From contig NZ_CAJYTI010000040.1 of NCBI RefSeq assembly GCF_913777625.1, positions 1 through 64,000 of the forward strand: a stretch of DNA of 64,000 bases. The letters run 5' to 3'. The translations under genes and the position numbers were made by a program. Each line of letters begins with the position of its first letter. Positions within the stretch are counted from its first letter, which is position 1. Positions 8,663 to 17,015 of this stretch are shown one piece after another. The DNA is from an uncultured Sphingomonas sp. GTDB lineage: Bacteria; Pseudomonadota; Alphaproteobacteria; Sphingomonadales; Sphingomonadaceae. The notes beneath the pieces are model-generated. The model was not told where the DNA came from. It did no database searches and was given only the letters and a program-made list of their open reading frames with translations.

Positions 8663-9736
8663 TCAGCCATCCAGCTGGGCAAGCCGGTCGGCCTCGTCCT
8701 GCGAGACCAGCGCGCCGACCAGTTCGTCGAGCTCGCCTTCCAGGATTTCGGGCAGGCGGTGCAGCGTCAGGTTGATGCGGTGGTCGGTCACCCGGCCTTG
8801 CGGAAAGTTGTAGGTCCGGATCCGCTCCGAGCGATCGCCCGAGCCGACCATCGAGCGCCGCGCGCCGACCCGCTCGGCCGCCAGCCGCTCGCGCTCGGCC
8901 TCGTACAGGCGGGTGCGCAGCACCTTCATCGCCTTGGCCTTGTTCTTGTGCTGCGAGCGCTCGTCCTGCTGGATCACGACGATGCCGGTGGGAAGGTGGG
9001 TGATCCGCACCGCGCTGTCGGTGGTGTTGACCCCCTGCCCGCCCGGGCCAGAGGCGCGATAGATGTCGATGCGCAAATCCTTGTCGTCGATCTGCACGTC
9101 GGCCTCTTCCGCCTCGGGCAGCACCGCGACGGTGGCGGCGGAGGTGTGGATGCGCCCGCCCGCCTCGGTGGCGGGGACGCGCTGCACCCGGTGGACGCCG
9201 CTCTCGAACTTCAATTTGGCGAACACGCCGGTGCCGGTGATGCCGATCACCACTTCCTTGTAGCCGCCGGCTTCGGACGTGCTGGCGGAGATCAGCTCGG
9301 TCCGCCAGCCGACTCGGTCGGCATAGCGCTGGTACATGCGCAGCAGGTCGCCGGCGAATAGCGCCGCCTCGTCCCCGCCCACGCCGGCGCGGATTTCGAG
9401 CAGCGCCGGCCGCTCGTCGGCCGCGTCCTTGGGGAGCAGGGCGAGCGCGAGCTTGCGTTCGGCCTCGGCGAGCGTGCCCTCGTTGGCGCGAAGCTCCTCC
9501 ACCGCCATCGCGCGCAGCTCGTCATCGGCGTCCTGCGTCATCTGCTGGAGCGACTGCCCTTCGGCGCGCAGCCGCCGGACGTTACCGGCCGCATTGGCGA
9601 CCGGCTCGATCTCCGCATATTCCTTCGAGACCTGGACGAAGCGATCGCCGGCGAGCTCGCCCGACGCCATCAGCGCCTGCAACTCGTCGCGCCGCGCCTC
9701 GATCGCCGCGATGCGATCCGGGGGGATGCGGGTCAT
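8663..9736 (-). CDS. prfA: Peptide chain release factor 1
   Basis: RF1 recognises UAA and UAG and triggers peptide release on the ribosome. In the 357-residue protein the PAT (PxT) stop-codon recognition tripeptide is visible at residues 188-190, within RVPATEAGGRIHTS. The catalytic GGQ is at 232-234, within SGPGGQGVN. Length is standard for RF1. ATG 9736 gives the usual N-terminus. Its order with hisS upstream and prmC downstream is common in Alphaproteobacteria. PrmC, encoded next, methylates Gln 234. Confidence 0.97.
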   Translation of the reverse strand: MTRIPPDRIAAIEARRDELQALMASGELAGDRFVQVSKEYAEIEPVANAAGNVRRLRAEGQSLQQMTQDADDELRAMAVEELRANEGTLAEAERKLALALLPKDAADERPALLEIRAGVGGDEAALFAGDLLRMYQRYADRVGWRTELISASTSEAGGYKEVVIGITGTGVFAKLKFESGVHRVQRVPATEAGGRIHTSAATVAVLPEAEEADVQIDDKDLRIDIYRASGPGGQGVNTTDSAVRITHLPTGIVVIQQDERSQHKNKAKAMKVLRTRLYEAERERLAAERVGARRSMVGSGDRSERIRTYNFPQGRVTDHRINLTLHRLPEILEGELDELVGALVSQDEADRLAQLDG

Positions 9737-9744
9737 GCCCTGTC

Positions 9745-9833
9745 CGTTACCCCAGCGAACGCTGGGGTCTCCCAAAGCGGGCTGTTCGGGCGGGACATGC
9801 TGCGGGAGATCCCAGCGTTCGCTGGGATGACGG
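9745..9833. repeat. Paired palindromic repeat (type A), copy 1
   Basis: Two head-to-head 18-bp hairpin modules, CCCCAGCGAACGCTGGGG at 9750-9767 and TCCCAGCGTTCGCTGGGA at 9810-9827, are each flanked by the inverted motif TCTCCC/GGGAGAT. The pair fills the hisS-prfA gap. Similar units recur at 27228, 31498, 39939, 44276 and 53477. Confidence 0.85.
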
Positions 9834-9839
9834 CGTGGC

Positions 9840-11090
9840 TCATGCGCTCGGCCCGGCCCAGGCGACCGTCGCCAGCACCGTATCGATCGCAGCGGCGTCG
9901 CCGGCATTGACCTTGAGCCGCTTCGACGTGACGCCATCGGCGACGCCCAGCGACAGCAGCGCGTCGGGGTTGCTCTTCACCGCCTTGTCGAACCGCTTGC
10001 GCGGCGAGCCGGTGGCGAGGAGTTCGGCCGCCAGCCCGGCGCGGCGCAGCGCCGAGACCGCACGCACGCCGTCCGCCTGCACGCGATCGTCCTCGACCAC
10101 GACATAAACCTGGATGGCTGCCGCCTTGGGCTCCTCGATCAGCATCGCGAGCCGCTCGACACCCGCCGCCCAGCCCACGCCCGCCGTCTCGGGGCCGCCG
10201 AGCGAGCCGATCAGCCCGTCATAGCGACCGCCGGCCAGCACCGTACCCTGCGCGCCGAGACGATCGGTGACGAACTCGAACGCGGTGTGGCGATAGTAAT
10301 CGAGCCCGCGCACCAGCCGCGCATTGCGCGTCCAGGCGACGCCGGCCGCGTCGAGCCCGTCGGTCACTGCCTTGAAGAAGGCGGCGGCCTCATCGGTGAG
10401 GTACGCGTCGATGTCCGGCGCGCTGTCGGCGATCGGGCGATCGCGCGGGTCCTTCGAATCGAGGATGCGCAGCGGATTCTTCTCAAGCCGCGCCAGGCTG
10501 TCCTCGGAAAGCTCGCCCTTGTGCGCCTCGAAATGCGCGACCAGCGCAGTGCGCCAGGCGTCGCGCGTCGCGGCATCGCCGAGCGTGTTGAGCTGGAGCG
10601 TCACGCCGTCGGCAATGCCCAGCTCCTTGAGCAGCTGGTCGGCCAGCACCAGTAGCTCGACATCGGCGGCGGGTTCGGGCGCGCCGAGAATCTCGGCGTC
10701 GATCTGGTGGAACTGGCGATAGCGGCCCTTTTGCGGGCGCTCGTAGCGGAACACCGGGCCCGAGGTCGCCAGCTTCAGCGGCGCGAACTGCTGCCAGCCC
10801 TCGCTGATATAGGCCCGCGCGATGCCGGCGGTGAACTCCGGGCGCAGCGTGATCGAATCGCCGCCGCGATCCTCGAAGGTGTACATCTCCTTGGAGACGA
10901 CGTCCGAGGTCTCGCCCATCGAGCGGGCGAACACGCCGGTCGCCTCGAAGATCGGGATCTCGAGCCGCTGGAAGCAATAGAGCTTGCGCACCCGGTCGAA
11001 CGTTTCGAGCACCGCGGCGAAACGCCGCTGGTCTTCACCGAAAATGTCCTGGGTGCCCCGAATGCGCTGGGGGGTCTGGATACGTGCCAT
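9840..11090 (-). CDS. hisS: Histidine-tRNA ligase
   Basis: Class II aminoacyl-tRNA synthetase charging tRNA-His. The 416-residue protein shows the family opening (RIRGTQDIFGEDQRRF), the motif 2 region (GPVFRYERPQKGRYRQFHQI), the HisA signature LVRGLDYYRHTAFEF, and LAGGRYDGLIGSLGG of motif 3. A C-terminal anticodon-binding domain begins near YVVVEDDRVQA. ATG 11090 starts the protein at MARIQTPQ; the open frame continues further 5' but into intergenic DNA. It forms a translation-related run with prfA and prmC. Confidence 0.96.
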   Translation of the reverse strand: MARIQTPQRIRGTQDIFGEDQRRFAAVLETFDRVRKLYCFQRLEIPIFEATGVFARSMGETSDVVSKEMYTFEDRGGDSITLRPEFTAGIARAYISEGWQQFAPLKLATSGPVFRYERPQKGRYRQFHQIDAEILGAPEPAADVELLVLADQLLKELGIADGVTLQLNTLGDAATRDAWRTALVAHFEAHKGELSEDSLARLEKNPLRILDSKDPRDRPIADSAPDIDAYLTDEAAAFFKAVTDGLDAAGVAWTRNARLVRGLDYYRHTAFEFVTDRLGAQGTVLAGGRYDGLIGSLGGPETAGVGWAAGVERLAMLIEEPKAAAIQVYVVVEDDRVQADGVRAVSALRRAGLAAELLATGSPRKRFDKAVKSNPDALLSLGVADGVTSKRLKVNAGDAAAIDTVLATVAWAGPSA

Positions 11091-11139
11091 TTGGGCGCGG
11101 CTATTAGGCCGGTTTCGAGCGGGGGGCAATGTGCCCTTG

Positions 11140-11279
11140 GATCCTCCCCGGCACGGGGAGGGGGACCAAGACGCGCAGCGGCTTGGTGGAGGGGGACCGC
11201 AGCGAAGGATGCCCCTTGTGGAGCCCCCCCTCCACCACCGCCTTCGGCGGCGGTCCCCCTCCCCGTTCCGGGGAGGATC
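11140..11279. repeat. 140-bp multi-hairpin intergenic element, copy 2
   Basis: Same architecture and same length as the element at 8523-8662. The outer hairpins are CCTCCCCG-gca-CGGGGAGG and CCTCCCCGttCCGGGGAGG. Also visible are ACCAAG...CTTGGT and a CCACCGCC-ttc-GGCGGCGG hairpin. It lies between dgoA (stop 11286) and hisS (start 11090). Confidence 0.85.
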
Positions 11280-11285
11280 TTGTTT

Positions 11286-11909
11286 TTACAGCGCCGCCAC
11301 GAACGCCCGGGCGTTGGCGCCGACTTCCGCCGCGCTCAGCCCCACCTTGTACAGCGCCGATCCCAGGCCGAAGCCCGGTGCACCGGCGGCCTGCCACGGG
11401 CCCATATTGTCCGGCGCGATGCCGCCGACCGGCAGGACGCGCGTTTCCTTCGGCAGCACCGCGCGCATCGCCTTGAGCACCACGGGGCTGGCCGCCTCGG
11501 CCGGGAACAGCTTGAGCGCGGTTGCACCCGCGTCGAGCGCGGCGAAGGCCTCGCTCGGCGTCATAATGCCCGGAAGCGAGACGAGGCCCGCCGCGGTGCT
11601 GGCGCGGATCACGTCGAGATTGGCGTTGGGCGAGATGATCATCGTGCCGCCGGCGTCCGCCACCGCCTGCACCTGCTCGACCTTGAGCACCGTGCCCGCG
11701 CCGATCACCGCGCGGCCGGCGAAGCGCTTGGCGAGGCGCGACACGCTGTCCAGCGGCTCGGGCGAGTTCATCGGCACTTCGATCAGGGTGAAGCCGGCCG
11801 CGACCAGTTCGTCGCCGATCGCTTCGACCTCGTCGGGCTTTACCCCGCGCAGGATCGCGATCAGCGGGCATTTGGCGAAGGCGGCGTCGAATTCGGCAAG
11901 GTGGCTCAT
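11286..11909 (-). CDS. dgoA: 2-dehydro-3-deoxy-6-phosphogalactonate aldolase
   Basis: Class I KDPG/KDPGal aldolase cleaving 2-keto-3-deoxy-6-phosphogalactonate to pyruvate and glyceraldehyde-3-phosphate. In the 207-residue protein the catalytic Glu is at 44 (LIEVPMNSPEP, typical of DgoA rather than Eda). The Schiff-base Lys is at 133 (ALKLFPAEA), and the phosphate-binding PVGGIAPDNM follows. Its start overlaps the dgoK stop by 4 bp (ATGA), so the two are translationally coupled. It is the last gene of the symporter-dgoK-dgoA run. Confidence 0.92.
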   Translation of the reverse strand: MSHLAEFDAAFAKCPLIAILRGVKPDEVEAIGDELVAAGFTLIEVPMNSPEPLDSVSRLAKRFAGRAVIGAGTVLKVEQVQAVADAGGTMIISPNANLDVIRASTAAGLVSLPGIMTPSEAFAALDAGATALKLFPAEAASPVVLKAMRAVLPKETRVLPVGGIAPDNMGPWQAAGAPGFGLGSALYKVGLSAAEVGANARAFVAAL

Positions 11910-12784
11910 GCAATCTGCTCCGCAAGGGCGAGGATTCCGGCGACGAACGCGTCATGGCTGCTGGCGATCACCGCCTCGCGACCATGCGCGCCGATCGCCG
12001 CAGCGTAGAGGCCGCCCAGCATCGGGTCGGCCAGGATATGGACGGTGTCGTGCCCGGCATGTTCCAGCCGCGCCGCGACATCGCTGCCGATCAGCAGGCC
12101 GCTGGCGAAGGCGGCGGCATCGGCATCGTCGCGCACGCCGAGCATCTTGGCGGCGCGGATGCCGAACAGCGAGGCGGCGAGGTCGCGCTTGCGCCCCTCC
12201 TCCACGCCGGCGAGGAAGGCGGGGCCGACATGCACTTCGCCGCCGAGCTGCGCGGCGAGCAGGCCGTGCTTGCGCAACGTGGCGAACAACTCGCCGGTCA
12301 TCGCGGTGGTGAAGTCGGCGATGCGGCCGCCCGCCATCTCCACCCATTTGCAGTGGGTACCCGGCTGGACGAGCAGCGCGTCCGCAGGCGCGAGGCCCGC
12401 ATGCACCGCGCCGAGCAGCTGGACTTCCTCGCCGCGCATCACGTCCGGCCGGCCGGTGACCAGCGTCGACACGCCCGGCACGATCGCGCTGCGGTCCTCC
12501 ACCCAGAGCAGCCCGGCGGCCAGCTCGGCAAGGCCGGCGGGTGCGGCGACATAGGGCGCGGGCGCCCAGCCGATATTGGCGCCGACCATGCCCGCCATCA
12601 GCAGCGGCAGGTCGCCGTGGCGCGCGCGGATGCCGGCGGCCTCGGCGGCGAAGTCGGTGACCGCGGTGACGCCCTTGTCGTCGCGCTCGGTGTGGGTGAC
12701 CGCCCCGTTCTCGACCAGGAAGACACGCCGGTTGGTCGTGCCCCAGTCGACCGCGAGGAAGGAACCGGAAAAGCTTACCACCAT
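11906..12784 (-). CDS. dgoK: 2-dehydro-3-deoxygalactonokinase
   Basis: DgoK phosphorylates 2-keto-3-deoxygalactonate at C6 to supply DgoA. The 292-residue protein opens with the phosphate-1 motif of the ASKHA kinase fold (LAVDWGTTNRRVFL), and has GVSTLVTGRPDVMRGEE and QPGTHCKWVEM, both characteristic of DgoK. The ATG at 12784 lies inside the end of the symporter gene (10-bp overlap), and its own stop overlaps dgoA by 4 bp. The whole unit therefore reads as one operon. Length is normal for the family. Confidence 0.93.
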   Translation of the reverse strand: MVVSFSGSFLAVDWGTTNRRVFLVENGAVTHTERDDKGVTAVTDFAAEAAGIRARHGDLPLLMAGMVGANIGWAPAPYVAAPAGLAELAAGLLWVEDRSAIVPGVSTLVTGRPDVMRGEEVQLLGAVHAGLAPADALLVQPGTHCKWVEMAGGRIADFTTAMTGELFATLRKHGLLAAQLGGEVHVGPAFLAGVEEGRKRDLAASLFGIRAAKMLGVRDDADAAAFASGLLIGSDVAARLEHAGHDTVHILADPMLGGLYAAAIGAHGREAVIASSHDAFVAGILALAEQIA

Positions 12785-14394
12785 GTCGCGTACAGCCCGA
12801 TGAGGATGAGGACGATCACCGCCGCGGCAATGTTGAAGCCGGCAGTGGTGTGGAAGCGCACGCCTTCCATGCGGATGCGGTTGCTGCCGCCGGCGGCGGG
12901 CCGGGCGAGCGAGACGATCACTGCCAGCGCCAGCGAAGCCAGGAACACGATGCCCATGCGGTTGATGAACGGCACCGCGTTCAGCGCCTCGATCCCGCCC
13001 CATTTGGCCGGGAACCAGAAGACGAAGCTGAGCACCACCGACGCGACGGCACCCACCAGCGCGCCCGCCTCGGTCGCGCGCGGCCAGAACAGGCCGAGCA
13101 GGAAGATGACGGTGATGCCCGGCGTCACGAAGCCGGAGAATTCCTGGATATACTGGAACGCCTGGTCGAGGCTGCCGAGCAACGGCCGCGCGGTGAACAT
13201 CGCGATGATGATGGAGACCACCGCGGCGATCCGGCCGACGCGCACGAGGTGCGTTTCATAGCCGGCCTTGTCCGCGCCATCCTCGACACGGCTCTGGACG
13301 CCCTTCAGCTTGGCGTAGATGTCGAGCGTGAAGATCGTCGCGATCGAATTGATCTTGGAGGCGGTCGACGCGATGATCGCTGCGATCAGCGCTGCGAAGA
13401 CGAGGCCGAGCAGCCCGGTGGGAAGCAGCGCCATCATCGTCGGATAGGCCTGGTCGGGCTTGGCGAGGTTGGGCGCCAGCACCACCGCGGCGATGCCCGG
13501 CAGCACAATGACGACGGGCATCAGCAGCTTGAGGAAGCCGGCGAACACCACGCCGCGCTGCGCCTCGGCAAGGCTCTTCGCCGCCAGCGCGCGCTGGATG
13601 ATATACTGGTTGAAGCCCCAATAGCTCAGATTGGCGATCCACATGCCGCCGACCAGCACCGCGATGCCGGGCAGGTCCTTGTAGTGCGGATTGTCGGGCG
13701 AGAGGATCATGTCGAAATGATCGGGCACGCGCCGCGTCAGCTCCTCGAACCCGCCGATCACGCCGCTGTCGCCGCCGATCTTGGTCAGCGTCAGATACGC
13801 GACGACCAGGCCGCCCAGCACCAGCAGCGTCACCTGGACGATGTCGGTCAGCGCCACCGCCTTGAGGCCGCCGCGCAGCTGGTAGAGCAGCGCGAAGGCG
13901 CCGAGCGCGACTAGCGCCACATCCTGGTTGACGCCCGCCACCTGGGTGACGGCGATCGAGCCCAGCCAGATGATCGAGGTGAGGTTCACGAACACGTAGA
14001 GGATCAGCCAGAACACGGCCATCACGGTGCGGATGGTCGGCCCGAAGCGCTGCTCCAGGAACTGCGGCATCGTGTAGATTTCGTTGCGCAGGAAGATCGG
14101 CAGGAAGAACTTGCCGACGATCAGCAGCGTCAGCGCCGCCATCCACTCATAGGAGGCGATGGCGAGGCCGATGGCGTAGCCGGAGCCCGACATGCCGACG
14201 ATCTGCTCGGCGGAGATGTTCGCCGCGATCAGCGAGGCGCCGATGGCCCACCAGGGCAGGTTCTTCGAGGCGAGGAAATAGTCGCTCGAATCTTTGGTAG
14301 CGCCCGCCTTGTCGCGGCTCACCCATTGCGCGAGGCCGAAGATGCCGATCGCATAGACGATCACCACGATCAGATCGATGTTGGATAGACTCAT
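12775..14394 (-). CDS. Sodium/sugar symporter (SSS/SGLT family)
   Basis: A 539-residue protein with about 14 hydrophobic helices, related to Vibrio vSGLT and other sodium:glucose or galactose symporters. Visible marks are SSDYFLASKNLPWWAIGASL, AANISAEQIVGMSGSGYA (helix 1 region) and ASKINSIATIFTLDIY (helix 8 Na+ site region). It is the first gene of the symporter-dgoK-dgoA operon, so the sugar is probably galactose or a related aldose or aldonate. The start at 14394 (MSLSNIDLIVVIVYAIGIFG) puts a helix directly at the N-terminus. It is divergent from the regulator at 14585. Confidence 0.88.
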   Translation of the reverse strand: MSLSNIDLIVVIVYAIGIFGLAQWVSRDKAGATKDSSDYFLASKNLPWWAIGASLIAANISAEQIVGMSGSGYAIGLAIASYEWMAALTLLIVGKFFLPIFLRNEIYTMPQFLEQRFGPTIRTVMAVFWLILYVFVNLTSIIWLGSIAVTQVAGVNQDVALVALGAFALLYQLRGGLKAVALTDIVQVTLLVLGGLVVAYLTLTKIGGDSGVIGGFEELTRRVPDHFDMILSPDNPHYKDLPGIAVLVGGMWIANLSYWGFNQYIIQRALAAKSLAEAQRGVVFAGFLKLLMPVVIVLPGIAAVVLAPNLAKPDQAYPTMMALLPTGLLGLVFAALIAAIIASTASKINSIATIFTLDIYAKLKGVQSRVEDGADKAGYETHLVRVGRIAAVVSIIIAMFTARPLLGSLDQAFQYIQEFSGFVTPGITVIFLLGLFWPRATEAGALVGAVASVVLSFVFWFPAKWGGIEALNAVPFINRMGIVFLASLALAVIVSLARPAAGGSNRIRMEGVRFHTTAGFNIAAAVIVLILIGLYATWW

Positions 14395-14584
14395 GCCCAC
14401 TCCTGCCGGCCCCGGCGCGGGCGGCATGGCCCGCACGTCTTGCCCTCCCCGCCCCATGGCAAGGTTCGAACGTTCATTTATCTTATTTATCGGGGTTGTC
14501 CAGCGCCGCCGCTGGAGTACGATGGCGCAACAATGCGTCTGTGCGCTCCATCGCATGGACAAGAACAGGAAAGCAATCGCGAGG

Positions 14585-15328
14585 ATGTCCACCTCCCTTC
14601 CCCTTCCCGCCGACGAGATCCGCTCCGGGCTGGGCCGCAACCTCACCTACGGCATGCTCGACGCGCTGGGCCGGGCGATCGTCACCGGTCGGTACGAGAA
14701 GGAAGCCTTTCCGACCGAGGCGGAGCTGGCCAAGCAGCATGCCGTCAGCCGATCGGTGACGCGCGAGGCGGTGAAGATGCTCACCGCCAAGGGGCTGCTC
14801 AGCGCCCGGCCGCGCCAGGGCACGGTGGTACAGCCTGCGTCGTCGTGGAACCTGTTCGATACCGACGTGCTGCGCTGGCTGCTCGAGCGGCAATTCTCGG
14901 TCGAGCTGCTCCGCCAGTTCAGCCAGCTGCGCATCGCCATCGAGCCGGAAGCCGCGGCGCTCGCCGCCCAGTTCGCCACGGAGACGGACCTGCGCCAGAT
15001 CTCGGCCGGGCTCGCCCGGATGGAGGCGGCGGAGCGCGGACAGGACGATACGCTGGACGCGGACATCGCCTTCCACGTCGCGGTGCTGCGCGCCTCGGGC
15101 AATCCCTTCTACGCGCAGTTCCGCGACATGGTGGCGACCGCGCTGCGCACCTCGATCCGCTTCACCAACCGGATCAAGGGCCGCACCGCCAGCGTCGCCG
15201 ATCATGCCGCGGTGCGCGACGCGATCGCCGCCAAGGACCCCGCCCGCGCCCGCACCGCGATGCAGACGCTGATCGGCGACGTGGTCGAGCTGATCGAAAC
15301 CTCGGCGGGCAGCGAAGCCGCAGCTTAG
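14585..15328 (+). CDS. FadR/GntR-family transcriptional regulator
   Basis: A 247-residue protein. The GntR winged helix-turn-helix is at about residues 20-85 (FPTEAELAKQHAVSRSVTRE, then SARPRQGTVV), and a C-terminal FCD ligand-binding domain carries the usual His/Asp metal-site phrases (DADIAFHVAVLRASGNPFY). This architecture is that of DgoR/UxuR-type regulators of sugar-acid catabolism. It is transcribed away from the symporter operon, sharing a 190-bp control region, and is the likely local repressor. The start at 14585 is preceded by GAGG; ATG 14555 is an alternative. It overlaps the convergent reductase gene by 4 bp. Confidence 0.9.
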   Translation: MSTSLPLPADEIRSGLGRNLTYGMLDALGRAIVTGRYEKEAFPTEAELAKQHAVSRSVTREAVKMLTAKGLLSARPRQGTVVQPASSWNLFDTDVLRWLLERQFSVELLRQFSQLRIAIEPEAAALAAQFATETDLRQISAGLARMEAAERGQDDTLDADIAFHVAVLRASGNPFYAQFRDMVATALRTSIRFTNRIKGRTASVADHAAVRDAIAAKDPARARTAMQTLIGDVVELIETSAGSEAAA

Positions 15329-16386
15329 GGGATCAGCCGATCGGCCCGCAGCCGCGCGAACAGCGCGAAGAAGGCATCGTCGGTCGGCTGATAGGCGGTG
15401 AAGCCCAGGCGCCGGCTCTTCGACATGTCGGTCACCACTTCGATCGGTCGGCCGAGATCGGCATCGGTGTGCCAGGGCGAGGCGAGACGCGCGAGGATCG
15501 GCTCGGCCAGCCCTTCGCGCTCGGCGATCCGCTGCCAGAGCCCGGCATCCTCCGCCATCTGCACCTCGAGCGGAAGAATGGTGCCGTCGAACGGCGCCGC
15601 CTCCAGCCCGAACCACGCGGCGATCCGCTCCCACATCCATTGCCAGCGGAAGACGTCGCCGTTGACGACGTTGAACGCTTCATTGGCCGCCGCAGGCGTC
15701 TCCGCCGCCCAGAGCAGGTGGCGGGCAAGCTGGCCGGCATCGGTCATGTCGGTGAGGCCACTCCACTGCGCGGGCGAGCCGGGGAAGCGGAACGGCCGGC
15801 CGGTCTCGCGGCACAGGGTTGCATAGACGGCGAGCGTCGTGCCCATGTTCATCGCATTGCCGACCGCCTTGCCGATCACCGTGTGCGGGCGATGCACGCT
15901 CCAGGTGAAGCCGTCGCGCTCTGCCGCGGCGAACACCGCGTCCTCCTGGGCGTAATAGAAATTCTCGACGTCGAGCCGGCCCTGCTCCTCGCGAAACGGC
16001 GTCTGCGGCAGGATGCCCTTTCCATAGGCCTCGAACGGCCCGAGATAATGCTTGAGCCCGGTGACCAGCGCGACGTGCCGGAGACCCGTTGGCTTGGGCA
16101 GCCCGTCGAGCAGGTTGCGCACCATGGCGGAGTTCACGCGGATATTCTCGGCCTCGCTGTCCTGCCGCAACCAGGTGGTGAGGAACACCGCGTCGGGGTT
16201 CACGCCCGCCAGCACCTCGGCCGTAGCCGCCGCATCGGTGAGGTCCGCCGCGATCGGCGCGACACCCGCCTGCGTCATCGGGCGTCGTGCCAGCCCGTGC
16301 ACCGTCCAGCCTTCCGCCACCAGCAGGTCCGCCGTGGCACTGCCGACGATGCCGCTTGCGCCTACCACCAAAGCCGTCTTGGCCAT
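15325..16386 (-). CDS. SDR reductase of the PRISE (progesterone 5-beta-reductase/iridoid synthase-like) type
   Basis: A 353-residue extended SDR. The NAD(P)-binding glycines are at the N-terminus (VVGASGIVGSA). The two diagnostic PRISE motifs are both present: TGLKHYLGPFE with the catalytic Lys, and NFYYAQEDAVF with the catalytic Tyr. PRISE enzymes reduce activated C=C bonds of enones; the natural substrate of bacterial members is generally unknown. ATG 16386 has GGAGG 6 bases upstream. It is divergent from the HxlR regulator at 16486, which probably controls it, and overlaps the FadR-type gene by 4 bp at its 3' end. Confidence 0.85.
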   Translation of the reverse strand: MAKTALVVGASGIVGSATADLLVAEGWTVHGLARRPMTQAGVAPIAADLTDAAATAEVLAGVNPDAVFLTTWLRQDSEAENIRVNSAMVRNLLDGLPKPTGLRHVALVTGLKHYLGPFEAYGKGILPQTPFREEQGRLDVENFYYAQEDAVFAAAERDGFTWSVHRPHTVIGKAVGNAMNMGTTLAVYATLCRETGRPFRFPGSPAQWSGLTDMTDAGQLARHLLWAAETPAAANEAFNVVNGDVFRWQWMWERIAAWFGLEAAPFDGTILPLEVQMAEDAGLWQRIAEREGLAEPILARLASPWHTDADLGRPIEVVTDMSKSRRLGFTAYQPTDDAFFALFARLRADRLIP

Positions 16387-16485
16387 TTCTGCCTCCATAA
16401 AGCGTTGGACCGCGAGCTAGGCAGCGGCGCGAGCGGCTTCTAGACGGCACCAAATCGGAACCTAGGCACCGGAAGGTACCCACCT

Positions 16486-16866
16486 ATGCGACCAGGAACG
16501 GCGGATTCGGAATGGCGCGAGGATTGCGCGCCGCGGCGGGTGCTGGCGCTGTTCGCCACCAAATGGACGAGCATGGTGCTCCATACGCTCCACGCCCGCC
16601 ATGGCGGCGCCGCGCGGAGCGGCGTGCTGCTGCGCAGCCTCCCCGGCATCTCGAAGAAGATGCTCACCCAGACGCTGCGCGAGATGGAGGATGTGGGCCT
16701 GATCGACCGGATCGTGCAGCACGCGGTGCCGCCGGCGGTGGAATACCGGCTGTCACCGCTGGGCGACCGCTTCGTCGAGCCGGTCGAGCTGCTCTATGCC
16801 TGGGGGCGCGACAATGCCGATGCGCTCGATCAGCTCGGCAGCCGGCCCACCGCTCGTCGCGCGTGA
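16486..16866 (+). CDS. HxlR-family transcriptional regulator
   Basis: A 126-residue winged-helix regulator. The HxlR pattern is clear: ALFATKWTSMVLHTL, then LLRSLPGISKKMLTQTLREM (recognition helix), then EYRLSPLGDRF near the wing and an EPVELLYAWG C-terminal helix. HxlR proteins usually sense electrophiles or redox state through cysteines; the region before the HTH has one Cys (WREDCAPRRV), the position used by several redox-sensing members. It is divergently transcribed from the PRISE-type reductase with 99 bp between starts. Confidence 0.9.
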   Translation: MRPGTADSEWREDCAPRRVLALFATKWTSMVLHTLHARHGGAARSGVLLRSLPGISKKMLTQTLREMEDVGLIDRIVQHAVPPAVEYRLSPLGDRFVEPVELLYAWGRDNADALDQLGSRPTARRA

Positions 16867-16895
16867 AAGTGGGGCGCGGAAGCCCTCCCCTCAGT

Positions 16896-16993
16896 CGTCA
16901 TCCCGGCGGAAGCCGGGATCCATTCGCCGCTCGGCTGCAGCAAGCGCCTCGACGGAGGTGCCAATGGATTCCGGCTTTCGCCGGAATGACGAC
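16896..16993. repeat. Paired palindromic repeat (type B), copy 1
   Basis: Inverted arms CGTCATCCCGGCGGAAGCCG and GGCTTTCGCCGGAATGACG flank a spacer holding ATCCATTCG...CCAATGGAT. It lies between the HxlR gene and the convergent IlvD/Edd gene. It belongs to the same family as the units at 29402, 32541, 47291 and 55288 but has diverged more. Confidence 0.8.
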
Positions 16994-17015
16994 CTTGATT
17001 GGTCGCGGCGACTAA

